From NCBI GenBank assembly GCA_037952775.1, contig JBANAY010000004.1, positions 806,001-870,000 of the forward strand: a stretch of 64,000 nucleotides of DNA, written 5' to 3'. Shown here in pieces: positions 9,796 through 20,727 of this stretch. Source of the stretch: Clonostachys chloroleuca (taxonomy: Eukaryota > Ascomycota > Sordariomycetes > Hypocreales > Bionectriaceae). Position 1 is the stretch's first letter. Every line of letters starts with the position of its first letter. The notes below the pieces were generated by a model, which saw only the letters and a program-made list of their open reading frames with translations, made no database searches and was not told the DNA's origin. The position numbers and the translations under genes are program-made.

Positions 9796-11838
9796 CTAGG
9801 AGCTACAGCTACACTGCATCGCTCGCTCAAATCTGGGCACATCACCCGTCCATCTCTTTTCCTCTTCCAAATCGCCGTTCCATTGTGTTCCGTTGAATAA
9901 CTCTCCATCCCACTTATCCTCGAATGGATGCAATGCCATGTGCATAATACGATTGAGCACATCTCTCTCCCCATCTTTCTCAACCCTTCGAATCAATTCG
10001 TCGAGAATCCATCCGCGGGGAATAAAGTTGGGATTGACCTGCCTCATCGCTTCGATTCTCTTGGCATCTTGGGCTTCCGCATCAGCACCGTCTGTTACCC
10101 AATCCTCAATAATACGACTTCTCCATGAATCCAGCCAAGCGGCTATCTTCTCCCGGGCCTCGGTTTCGTCCACAAGCTTGGGTGGGCCTTCGCTATGGAA
10201 AAATACCGAGGCCTTTGCCTTCCTGGCATCTGGGGTAGCAATCTCGTCAAGTCTGATATTGCTCAAGCGGCGGAAGAAATGAGTGAAATCCAATTCCAGA
10301 CCCTCCATAGTATCGAGGGCCTCGCTGAACAGATTGTCAAAGTCCGATTCTTTGTGTTGGCGAAGGCCGAGTCGGGCTGACATTAGCCTCTTGTACTCGG
10401 CTAGAAAGACGGATTTGAACTCTTCGCCAGCTTGTGTAATAAGTTTTTCTGCGCGAGCAACGATTTCCTTCTCCTGGTCCTCCTTGACACCCTCCGTCTC
10501 GAAAGTTGGATCGTCGACGAGAGATCCAGCCCCGAGGAGCTCGCCTACGGCTTCACCAAGTCTGACGAGATTCCACCAGATGATGGTAGGCTGGTTTTTG
10601 TAGCTGTACCGGAGGTTATAGTCGTCATGATTAGGAGTGTACGCAGGATCGAAATTGTCCATAAATGCAAATGGGCCGTAGTCAATGGACAGTCCATACA
10701 CAGAAGTATTGTCGGTGTTCTAGCAACGCATGAGCTTCGGGTTCTCTTTTTTTTTCATTTATGAGGATATACATACCAATACTCCATTCATAAAGCCATA
10801 GGCTTGCCAGTTGGCGACCGTCACGGCATTCCGTCTTACAATTTCTCTGTAAAGCCTGGTGAATCTATTCTCGGTTCCATCATTGAGGCCTTGATTCTCA
10901 GACGCCGGTACTCCTCTCGTCGGCGGTGGTGATTCCGTGGGGTTGTCGGGGTCGTCCAACCGGCCAGGCAAAGCTTCCCAACCGCCGAAAACATCCTCTG
11001 CGATGTAAGTCGATAGCTTCCGAATCAGTGCACGATCACCCCGGGCTCGAAGGAGATCGAAGCTTCCCAGCCGTAACCACGAAGGAGCATAACGTAGCAC
11101 AATCGCTCCAGGCTCGATCCTCTCCCGGGCAACCTTAGAATGTGGCAATAACGTGAGAGAAAGCGCTCTGGTAGTCGGGATCTTGAGTGCGTTGAGGGCT
11201 TCTGAGACAACAAACTCTCGAATGCTGGATCTCAAGACAGCTTTGCCATCCGCAAAGCGAGAGTAGGGTGTCATCCCAGCACCCTTGAGCTGCAACTCGA
11301 ATCTTTGTTTCGTGGCAGGGTTTGTGGCCTCGAACAACGAAATAACTCTCCCGTCTCCCAACTGTCCAGCCCACTGCCCAAACTGAAAGCCTCCATAGCA
11401 CTGAGACCAAGGATAGCCTCCTTGCAGCTTCTCATAGTCCCATCCATAGAGCCGGTTCCCCGCCACCAGCTGCTTGAATTCTTCCGAGCTTGCCTCATCA
11501 GATTTGAGTCCCAAATCGCGCAGCGCAGCAGGGCTAACTGCAAGAAGCTCTGGGTCTTTCTGCTCCTCGGGGCGCACCCACGAAAACAGGGCGCCACGAA
11601 CTTGTCTGGGTCCAATCTTATCTCTGGGCGTCTTGTGCGAATCAGCAGGAGTCGGGAACTGAGGATCCGGGGGAAGAGCCTCAGTGAAACGCCATGATTT
11701 GGGCAGCTCCTCCAGCGAAACACCCAGAGTAGACATGCTTCTGGATATTGGCGGAGTTGGGGGTTGACCCAGCCTAGTGGCCACCGGATGCAGAGCGCGC
11801 GCTGTCTGGTGTATCCTAGAGACTGCGCAACGAAGCAT
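9796..11838 (-). CDS. FMP40: SelO/YdiU-family mitochondrial pseudokinase (protein AMPylase)
   Basis: Two exons, complement 10777-11838 and 9796-10719, with a 57-nt GTATGT...TAG intron, give 661 residues. A leader rich in R, T and P without acids (MLRCAVSRIHQTARALHP) suggests mitochondrial import. The conserved SelO core follows: WSQCYGGFQFGQWAGQLGDG, then QLKGAGMTPYSRFADGKAVL and SSIREFVVSEALNALKIPTT, later NWQAYGFMNGVLNTDNTS joined across the intron, and SIDYGPFAFMDNFDP. By family knowledge these proteins transfer AMP to Ser/Thr/Tyr of redox-related mitochondrial proteins. The protein ends CSCSS: the third-last residue is cysteine where animal SelO has selenocysteine, as expected for a fungus without the selenocysteine system. 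It lies 550 nt upstream of the complex I gene on the same strand. Confidence 0.92.
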
Positions 11839-12756
11839 CTACCCTGATGCGGACTGTCGTTGAGGGCGCAATAAAATGCGCAGGTCTGGTGTTTGATGGA
11901 ATCCCTCACCGATAGGGCAGGGCAGGGATTTTCTTTCTTATAGGTTGAGCTTTTGTCTTCTACTATGTTCCAGTCGTCCGCGGCATGTGGTGTATGTAAA
12001 AGCAAGCTACTGACATCACCTCGGCAGCTATCGGAGCTACGGTTTACGACCCTTCCAGCATAGCCCTATTTAGGTAAGGCACTCAAGGAGCGGGCAGGTA
12101 ATTTACACTACAATTAGTAATAGCGAGGGCTGGCAACTCGCCGTGGGATCAACATCAAGGCATATGAGACAATGGAATATGGGAGTGATGGATGGGTGAT
12201 TCAGCGCAATCGCCTCCTCTCTCCGAACCCCGGTGGCCGCCCGATAACGCCGAGACCGTGCAAGCCAACCAAGATCCAAGGCGATGGGCAAGCGGATATA
12301 TCCGAATGAGGGGAAACAGCCGATCGGGGAGAGGGCGGAATGCCTCTGGAGGGTTCCGCTGCTCAGCAGCCCATGTGAAGGCCAGTCTCCAGGCCACACA
12401 TAGATAAATCCAGATACACCCCCAGCGGTAAGCAGCACAGTTCAGTGCGGCTGTCAACGAGAGCCAGAAGCAGCAGTTGGCTATCTAACTAGTTGATTCG
12501 CCATACCACAAGTGACTCACGGAACCGATAGGTCGATGACGCCTTCGGAACCTCCACACTTCTATGCTTGTGGACGCAGTAGAGTAATAAAGCATATCCA
12601 GAAGAGAGTGGGGATACAAGACGAACAATTGTGACATGTATTAATAATTGCTGTCGCACCTCATATTCACTTTTCTAACATCTTCCCTTTCGTATCCTAA
12701 TTTTCAGTCTCCCAAGCTATAGAAAACATATCAGAACCCTCTCATCTTCAATCTCA
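11839..12756. other. Divergent intergenic region
   Basis: About 0.9 kb separates the SelO start (minus) from the aldo/keto reductase start (plus). Only short frames are open. The 150 nt before 12757 are T/C-rich with an A-rich stretch near the ATG, typical of a fungal leader. No other feature is supported. Confidence 0.45.
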
Positions 12757-13866
12757 ATGGCTTCTCAATCGGCAACCGCAGGGGCTTCCATCCCTACCCT
12801 AAAGCTCAACGACGGCAATGTAGTTCCGGTGGTATGTGACTCCAATGTGGCTGACATACTGAGTGACAAATGAATTGGGAATTCAATCTCGTTCTTTCTC
12901 TTGGTCGTGATGGTTTTAATTAACACATGATTGGATATAGCTCGGGTTTGGTGTGGGCACCGCTCACTTCAAAAGAGGCACCACGGATTTTGATGATAAG
13001 GTCCTGGAGGTTGCCAAAATCGCTATTGATGTAGGCTTTCGACATCTAGATGGCGCAGAAGGTATTCGACACACCCATACCTACGTATCCCAATCAATGA
13101 TTCATAAAAAAATCATAATGGCTAAACATAAGAAAACACCGGCTAACATCTGCTAGCCTATGGAAATGAAGAAGAGCTCGGCAGGGCTATCAAACAGTCC
13201 GGAGTCCCTCGAGAGCAGCTCTTTGTCACAACCAAGATGCATGCTACCAAACCGCAGACCGTCCAAGATGCATTTAATACTTCGTTGGCGAAACTCGGCT
13301 TGGAATACGTTGACCTCTACCTTCTCCATGGCCCATGGTACGCCAAAACTGAAGAGGAGCTCCAGGCCAGATGGGCGGACGTGGAGAAGCTCAAGGAGTC
13401 TGGCCAAGCCAAGTCGATTGGTGTATCCAACTTTCTCCAGGAGGACCTCGAGAAACTCCTGAAGACCGCCAAGATTGTTCCTGCAATTAACCAAATCGAG
13501 TATCATCCCTACCTGCAGCACGGAAGTCTTATCGACTTCCATCGCAAGAACGACATTGCCGTTGCAAGTTACGGGCCTTTGACTCCCCTGACTCGAGCCA
13601 AGGGCGGACCTGTGGATGACTTGTGGACGAAGCTCGCTGCCAAGTATGGAGTGTCTGAGTCTGATATTGGCCTTCGCTGGGTCCTAGACCAGGGAATAGT
13701 CGCACTCACTACGAGCTCCAACAGGGCAAGACTGGAGGGGTACTGGTCCAATGTATTTAAGTTTAAGCTGACTGCGGAGGAAGTTGAGGAGATCTCCAAG
13801 TTGGGTAGACAGAAGAATTTCCGCGCGTTCTGGCATGATAAGTTTGCCAGCGACGATTTCCGATGA
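12757..13866 (+). CDS. Aldo/keto reductase
   Basis: Exons 12757-12831, 12941-13061 and 13157-13866 give 301 residues. The fold begins [10 protein letters not shown]. The catalytic tetrad of aldo/keto reductases is present: D62 and Y67 in [14 protein letters not shown]92 in LFVTTKMHA, and H123 in DLYLLHGPW. The segment [19 protein letters not shown] and the binding-site stretch [11 protein letters not shown] are also family hallmarks. The NADPH-binding C-terminal part reads [17 protein letters not shown], a common variant of the usual I-P-K-S segment. Such enzymes reduce carbonyl compounds with NADPH in the cytosol. Sequence resembles the fungal xylose-reductase/dihydrodiol-type subgroup, but the substrate cannot be told from here. 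The intron at 13062-13156 splits the active-site loop between E and the AYGNE segment, which supports the splice choice. Confidence 0.9.
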
Positions 13867-14033
13867 AGAACCATATGGTCACCTTTCATCGCCTATTGGA
13901 AAGGAAACAAATACTTACCTCCATCTCGGACGGATAGTAATAATTGCAAGGGAACAGTGGAACAATGAACGGAATTCTTTTTTTTTGGTATAAACATTAT
14001 TTGACGTGATGCATGAACTGAGTTCCAGGGCGG

Positions 14034-15222
14034 TTACAATTCATCGTCCGAATCTGTCTCACTTTCTGCAGGAGCAGGGGCCTTTGCCGGGGCCGCTGCT
14101 CTCTGTTTTCCAAACGGTAACGTTCGAGGAGGTGGAGGCTGCGATGCTGTAGTTGGAGGTTTTGTGACTGGGACATTATTTTTGCTTTTGCTCGTAGTCT
14201 CCTTGATAGGCACATCGTCCTCCTCGGCATCACTTGTTGTTGAAGCCGTCACCTCGGAGTCATCTTCACGCTCCGTCTCTTCTGGCTCAGACTTGACCCT
14301 ATCCACATCCATTGGCTCAAACTCCTCCTGCTCGGGCTCCTCTTCGACTTTTGTTGGTGGTGCTTTTCTCTTCGACGCTCGCGAAGCAGCAGCTTTACGC
14401 CCTTTCTTAGGGGCTTCTGCTTCTACCGGTTCTGCCACTTCAGGATAGTCATCAACTCTTGTAATAGGTGCACTCTCAATGACTTTCTGCTGTTCCCGGA
14501 TCTTGACCTTCTTCTCATTTAAGAGATCCCTGAACTTGAAGAGTAGCGCCGTCTCATCCTCATCCTTGGCTTTGATCAGCTCATCAAGTTGGTTTTTTAG
14601 ATCTGCTATGGTGGACTCCAAGTCTTGAATCTTGGTCGCGGTACTGGCCGTCAGAGCCTTGCTTTCAGCGGCTGCATCCACAGCAGTGGCACACCAGTCA
14701 AGGACATTGAACCCTGACTCTGGCGCTACGGCGATCGTGATGGCACCGAGCCGTTGCTTTGACGAACATCATATTACTAGGTGAAGATCATTTGAAAATC
14801 GGTGGAGCTTACCGTGATTCCCTGCACCGATTTGCGAACGGTGACTGTGATGGAAGTCCCTGTCTCAACCGTGGCAGTGACTTGGATATCAGGCTGGGGC
14901 TCCTGGGTGAACAGACGTTCTAGGATAACTTGCCATTCTGATTCCGTCACAGGGCAGTTCTTGACCCGGTGTGACAGGACCTTATCGTGCCTTACTATAA
15001 CGAGTCCACATGGTAAGAGCATGAACGATCATCAAAACAACGGCGCACGACCCTCCGTTGGTCCCATAAATACTCACAATTCTGAGCGTACTCCTCATCA
15101 CCCTCGGTAGCCTCGATTCTGAGATCCAAGGGTTTTGAACCCCGCGAGGTCACATTGAGAAGAACATACCGGGATTCGTCGTCCGTGCGGTCGAATTTGA
15201 GTACACGGGATGCTGGTGCCAT
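14034..15222 (-). CDS. XRCC4: XRCC4/Lif1 family DNA double-strand-break repair protein
   Basis: Three exons, complement 15078-15222, 14813-14994 and 14034-14756, give 349 residues. The head domain comprises VLKFDRTDDESRYVLLNVTS and, after the first intron, HRVKNCPVTESEWQVIL with a beta-rich end (TGTSITVTVRKSVQGIT). A long coiled coil follows (IQDLESTIADLKNQLDELIK) with LLFKFRDLLNEKKVKIREQQ. That last segment, L-N-E-K-K-x-K-I-R, matches the ligase IV-binding part of human XRCC4. The C-terminal half is disordered with basic (KKGRKAAASRASKRKAP) and acidic blocks and ends ESETDSDDEL. By family knowledge it stabilises DNA ligase IV in non-homologous end joining. The last acceptor is AAG rather than the more usual CAG or TAG, so this junction is the least certain. 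It is tail-to-tail with the aldo/keto reductase, 167 nt between stops. Confidence 0.82.
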
Positions 15223-17036
15223 GTCTTGAGACTGCTCCGCATTCACGGCCCGCTGAGAATCCTCCAGGCGAAGCGAGGAATGATGAGAGATTATCAGATG
15301 GGCCGAGGCTAGATCGGGAGTGGAGTTGTAATTCGTAAGACTATGAGACTGAGAGAGTGGCCGAGCCAAGGCGCACAACGAGGCCGCCGGATAGAGGGTG
15401 GTGAGTTGGCGCCACAGATAGCTGGGCTGGGTGAGCTGGAGTGATTGCTGTCAGAGCTCTGTTGGTTACAGGGTTCCGGGAGCGACAATATTTACTTGTT
15501 GTGTTACAGAAACAAAACAAACAAAGCAAAATAAGCAAGAGAGAAAAGACCTCCAGGTTATTAATTCCACTTCGAATACCTGTCAATTGGGCGATGCTAT
15601 TTTTATGTCGATTCTCACTCCAGGCAGTCGTGCTCGCTGCCGGGGATTTGCGCCAGGCTGCAGCGCCTAGCGATTTTGACTGATGAGTGCACGCTGCAGC
15701 TGCGGAGGCGTGCAGCCACCGATGTCAGCGGGCAGGGTGCATAAGGTACCTAACCCAGGTATACGTCCCCTCCACAAGATAGCTCCAAGATCGGTGTAGC
15801 GATTAACGACGCCCTAGCTTTGGCGGGCATTGGGGAATCTTTAGTGAATATTTGAAACTATCTAGATTTTTGCCCATTCCGATTTCAACGCATGTCAATA
15901 ATGATTATTGTCGAAACAACCGATTTATTGAGCTCTTACATACCTTGGTAGGAATCAAGCCATCTGATTCCAACCAATTACTCACACCGAAGATTTTTGG
16001 TGCCTGAGAGCTGGACCTGACAACTGTACTTGTTTCATTTGATTGGCCAGCAGACACGCACCTGTACCTGAGCTGTCAGCTCTATAATAGCTCGCATAAA
16101 TTCTAGAAAATTGCCCTTAACCAAGTAGGACAGCACGAGGGCGGCTCCGTTGTAACACTGAGGCACGAGTCAGTCCCATACCGAGCCATCTGCATGATGG
16201 ATCTGCGATGATGAAGAAATTACACAATGCGCCGGAGATGAATCCTCCTTGGACTCATTGTTGATGGATGGTGTGGCAAACTGACGCGACCTCGACGCGT
16301 GCAGAGTCAGTTCGTGAATGCTGGTCAGGCGATCTGGCCAATCGTCAGATGGCCCTGGAACAGGCGGGGCCAACAAGTCCAAGTCACGTGGAATGTGGGA
16401 TTCGGCCCGCAGAAGTTGAGCGTTTGGGGTGATCCTAAAGGTTTCGGACCCACTTTACCAGCCACCCTGGGTTTGGGCACCAGCCATTCTTACAGGTTCT
16501 TCCTTCCCACCTACCCACCAACCACCGTCCACCGTCCACCGACCTCCCTCATCCGAACCACCTGCGAACACCTCCATCACACACCTTGAATTCTCTGGCA
16601 AAAATTTGCACCTCCTTCATCATCCAATCGACGATTCATATTCTTTCGCCTATTCGAAAGTGACCTTTTTAAGCATTTTGGTTTTACTCTCACCCGCTGA
16701 CGCTCTCAATCTCGATCGCGTTTGCTGGCTGAGCCCGACATTTCCAACTGGGTATCTTACGGGCCAGGTTTTCCTGATCCTCCGCCCCGCGAAACACAAA
16801 TTCCTACGACGACCGACCCTGATTTTTGGATGCGATCTCTTCCCTAGAGACCATTCAGCCGACTTCCTTGCGCGCCGTTTCGACCCGAGGAAATGCTAGA
16901 GTGTTTGGCGAATCATCGCGCGATGACAATCGTCTCACCTAATTGACACTCTGCCAACTCCTCGTGTCTGATTAAGCTTTGCGCTTCACCAAACCCTATT
17001 TGCGCTACAGATTCAGCATATTCACATTACAACACT
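15223..17036. other. Long divergent intergenic region
   Basis: About 1.8 kb lies between the XRCC4 start (minus) and the Byr4 start (plus). A pyrimidine-rich stretch at about 16490-16640, including repeated CCACCGTCCACCG-type motifs near 16517-16540, looks like a long Byr4 promoter/5' leader. No open frame resembles a known protein. Confidence 0.45.
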
Positions 17037-20000
17037 ATGGAGACGCTACGATTAAAGGTCCGGCAGCCAGCCGAGGACCCCGTTGAGAACTGGGATGATG
17101 GCGACTTCATGATGGATGGGGACGATTTCGCTCTCCGAAATAACTCAGGTGCAAGCAGACCGCCTTCGCGCCGCCGCGACTCCGGCTCATCGCATTTATC
17201 TTTGCGATCAGATCTCGAGTCCTGGACTGGTGAGGATGAGAGGCAGGTACACATTCCTGGAGATGATGAGAAGTCAACTTCGGATGCAATCTTTGCCGCC
17301 CAAAGTGCCGGTATTCCTCTACCAAAGAATATCCCTTCTTCGGCCCTGATGGGTGGCACTATTAAGAGACTTGGAGGCAAGAAGATCCGTAAAATCATCC
17401 AAGAAGATTGGGAAAACGATCTAGAACTACCCGACACAACGCAAGGGCTCAAGATCAAGTTTCAGAGGCACAGCGAATTTCCCGAGACACTGCGCCAGAT
17501 CAGCACTGGCTCAGTACATTCTAGCCCCGTCAAGTTGGGTCAAACAAGCCCGCGGGCTCTTGGTCAGGCTCTTGTGCCTAGGCCTGCCATGATAAATCTC
17601 CTGGACAAGTTCAAGGATAACGAAGATGATGATTTCTTTGGAGACGGTTGTGAAACCATCAAGATTTCCAAGCAAAGACCTGCACCTACACCTAAACCAG
17701 TATCTCTCATCACTCCCCCAACGCCTTCAAAGAGTGAGGGTCTTCTGGAAAACGAGGATGATTTTGAGAAGGATCTCGAACTGCCTTCGCATGGTAAGCT
17801 TCAGCTATCAACTAGAAGAGATATCCCGAAGACTCCATCGGCGTATTCCGATGATCTTGACTGGGGTGAGGGCAGCCTTGGTACAAGATTCGGAGGCACA
17901 CGGCGTGATGGGCGATCTAACAGGAGCTCCTCCGCGTCTGCACTTAGTCCAAGTGTTTCGAGTTCAATTACTATGGAAAGCGAGGATGAGACATTCGATG
18001 GACTGGTCCTGCCTGCCGGCCCAGTCAACTTCCAAGAGAGACTTCAACAACGCAAGAAAAGTCGTTCCCCCCAACGTATTCCTGAAGAGGGACCATCACC
18101 CCCTAAGCGGACCTCGACAGCAGAGGCCGATAAGCCCGACTTTTTAGACGGGCTCGACTTTGGCGACGGAGACCCTTTCAACGCTGGAAAACTCACTCTC
18201 CATAAAAATATCAAAGTGAAGGAGACTCGCCCCAGTAGCCCTGCTCGCCCTAAGACGGCAATATCCTTAACCTTCACAAACAAACCAGTTAACACACGAA
18301 TTCCTCGCCTTAGCCATGAGCGGGCACACTCGACCACCTTGGAACCAGTATCCGAGAGCGGCGGGCCCATCCCGCCACGCACTCGTCGACCACAATCTCG
18401 AATGGGCCATAGCTCCCAATCATCTGTGACGAGCATCCCTACTCCCACGACACCCTCACCTAACCAACGCTTCCCCCCATCTACGCCTAGTAGACGGGAG
18501 CTGGCGAGCAAAGTGTCAACCCCCTCTATGCGGGCGGAAGCTACCACCACAAGTGCCCAGCTTTTGAAGCAGAAGCGATCCCTCCCAGCCATCAGAGCCA
18601 TGGCTTCCAAGAATTATCGTTTTGACTCTTCATCATCAAGACTGGACCATCGCCCTCAAACTGGGGTGCGACCTAAAACTCCTGTCGAGCCAACTCCACG
18701 AGCATCAATGGATAGCTCAGCTCAACCAACAAGGAAGAAGTCTCAGCCATTTTTGCCTGCTGGAGCCTCATCGTCCCAGTCACAGCATGTCAACGCCAAG
18801 TCTGTACGCCAACTCCGTCGCCACGATTCGGACAATGCGCTCGACCTTCGACCTCAGTCTCGGGCATTTTCACGGTCAACTATGCGAAGCCCAAGTCCTC
18901 AACAGAGGCTTAGGGTTGCAGCTGACACATGGGAGCGCCTGAGCAGACCCAAAACGAAAAAGCAGTTTGGAGACGGCCATGAGCTGGATGCGTTTGATGA
19001 CCTGCCAACTTCCAAAGAGACGGAGACTAGATTTTTGCGTCAGCCAGTTGGAACGAATGGCAGCAACAAGCCTTTGCTTCGTCGAGCAGGTCCTAGTATA
19101 ACCGATCGGATGAACGCTCCTAGTCCACACATGAGTACCAAGTCTTTGTCTACACCTCGCTTTGCACGGGATACTGCCGCAAGTCGCATTGCGCGTGAGA
19201 CATCGCTAGCCAACCGCAACTCGATAAATGGGCCGTTAGCACCCGTCAATGCTCAGCGTGCCGTGCAATCATCACCAGCACAGGCACCGCCACTTTCAAT
19301 CCGCACTACACCAAACATCCAATCATCCGCAGTTCGATCCAAGAAGTCGAAACGTCCGGTTCAGCAAAAGCCGCATCTCATCTCAAACTTGAATGCCGGC
19401 AAGGAATCGAAGAGTAAGTCTTATGAGGTTTCTCTCAGGGACAACGAGACGTCGATGCTAACAAATTATGCAGCTGTGAATGGAATGTTTTATAATGCGG
19501 ACACATACCGCTGGGAGGGCAATGAGAATGCCCTGAGCGCATTTGACGCTGGGGTTGTTACACCAATTGCAGCTCCGTCGGCCCATGTCCGTGAGAACTC
19601 AACCACGACGCCCCGCCCGGCACTTATTACCAATATCAGCACGACTAAAGGCGTGCAAGTGGTCAACGGAATGGTGTTTGACCCTTCAAGTATGTGCTGG
19701 CTCAAGCTTGGAGCACAGCAGGAGGGTCCAAAGTCAGACAAATCCGACCCACTGGAGAACTTCAATGCCCTTGATGATGATGAAGACGTATTCAAGGATA
19801 TTCCTGACCTTGAAGAAATGGCTGGGGACGAAGAGGGCCAAGGCCGCGTCAGCGACATCAACGATGATTGGCTAGTTGGCGAAGAGTTTGACGTTGGTCC
19901 TGAGTTTATCAGACGACAACGTGAGGAGGAGGATAGATGGCGCAAGAAGTGTGGCAAGTGGGCTGGTCGTGGAACTCGAGACCCTGAGAGCTGGCGATGG

Positions 20001-20045
20001 ACTATTCGTGAGCTCGTCTCTCAGTTCGACGAATTGCCCATGTGA
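17037..20045 (+). CDS. byr4: Byr4/Bfa1-like septation-initiation-network GAP subunit
   Basis: The frame is open for 1002 codons, but 19414-19473 has a perfect intron signature (GTAAGT donor, GCTAAC branch, TGCAG acceptor) of exactly 60 nt, so the likely CDS is 17037-19413 plus 19474-20045, 982 residues. Motifs of the Byr4/Bfa1 family are clear: paired short acidic motifs (WENDLELPD and FEKDLELPS), the repeats VNGMFYNADTYRWEGNENAL and VVNGMVFDPSSMCWLKLG, then DDWLVGEEFDVGPEFIRRQR and a conserved end WRWTIRELVSQFDELPM. Between lie about 700 residues of Ser/Pro/Arg-rich disordered sequence. By family knowledge Byr4 is the scaffold half of a two-part GAP (with Cdc16/Bub2) that restrains the Spg1/Tem1 GTPase at the spindle pole body and controls septum formation. 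Confidence 0.9.
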   Translation: METLRLKVRQPAEDPVENWDDGDFMMDGDDFALRNNSGASRPPSRRRDSGSSHLSLRSDLESWTGEDERQVHIPGDDEKSTSDAIFAAQSAGIPLPKNIPSSALMGGTIKRLGGKKIRKIIQEDWENDLELPDTTQGLKIKFQRHSEFPETLRQISTGSVHSSPVKLGQTSPRALGQALVPRPAMINLLDKFKDNEDDDFFGDGCETIKISKQRPAPTPKPVSLITPPTPSKSEGLLENEDDFEKDLELPSHGKLQLSTRRDIPKTPSAYSDDLDWGEGSLGTRFGGTRRDGRSNRSSSASALSPSVSSSITMESEDETFDGLVLPAGPVNFQERLQQRKKSRSPQRIPEEGPSPPKRTSTAEADKPDFLDGLDFGDGDPFNAGKLTLHKNIKVKETRPSSPARPKTAISLTFTNKPVNTRIPRLSHERAHSTTLEPVSESGGPIPPRTRRPQSRMGHSSQSSVTSIPTPTTPSPNQRFPPSTPSRRELASKVSTPSMRAEATTTSAQLLKQKRSLPAIRAMASKNYRFDSSSSRLDHRPQTGVRPKTPVEPTPRASMDSSAQPTRKKSQPFLPAGASSSQSQHVNAKSVRQLRRHDSDNALDLRPQSRAFSRSTMRSPSPQQRLRVAADTWERLSRPKTKKQFGDGHELDAFDDLPTSKETETRFLRQPVGTNGSNKPLLRRAGPSITDRMNAPSPHMSTKSLSTPRFARDTAASRIARETSLANRNSINGPLAPVNAQRAVQSSPAQAPPLSIRTTPNIQSSAVRSKKSKRPVQQKPHLISNLNAGKESKSKSYEVSLRDNETSMLTNYAAVNGMFYNADTYRWEGNENALSAFDAGVVTPIAAPSAHVRENSTTTPRPALITNISTTKGVQVVNGMVFDPSSMCWLKLGAQQEGPKSDKSDPLENFNALDDDEDVFKDIPDLEEMAGDEEGQGRVSDINDDWLVGEEFDVGPEFIRRQREEEDRWRKKCGKWAGRGTRDPESWRWTIRELVSQFDELPM

Positions 20046-20727
20046 GGCCCTGCGGCAATCTTTCGAACCGCTTCTCGGATTTATTCCCACGAACGACTAT
20101 TCTACGCCCTTTTGTAATATTGATACTCTTATGATTGATGAACAACAAGACACCGACACGAATCGGAATGACTACGGAACATTCAAAAGGACAAGAATCC
20201 TACACCGAATAGACAAGACATTTAACGACAGCGTTTTGCTTCTTACCCGGCTGGTACGAACCAGTTAAAATACCAAAATCACCGACATTCATTTGAAGAG
20301 GAGTATGAGGATGACCTCTGCTCGACACCAATATCTTTCTTATATCCACCCTGTATTTTATGAAATGATGATGACATTGGGCGGCTAGAGACTCTCGGAC
20401 GAGAAATCGAAGGGGAGGGAGCAGGCTTTTGTGTTTTCTTCTTCTTTTAGCCTTATATTGCACGATGCGGGGGAGTAATGACGATACGAACGATGTGCTC
20501 ATGACGAATTGTCACCTACAATTCACAGTATTCTCTTTTGTTCACGGCTTCACACCTTTTCTCTAGTCATTTTAATACTCGTCACCTCACGGTGTAAACA
20601 TTGAAAAGAACATCTTTTGCAGAACATTCATACTGAAAAATAAGTGAAAGTGTGCACCGTGCTTGTGAAATGATTCGCGTAAATTAACATTTTTGAGGAC
20701 CTCTTCTCTATCTACATACTATCTAAA
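20046..20727. other. Convergent 3' intergenic region
   Basis: The 682 nt between the Byr4 and Nop2 stops are AT-rich in the right half (about 20560-20730). They contain only short frames. Probable 3' untranslated regions of both genes. Confidence 0.45.
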
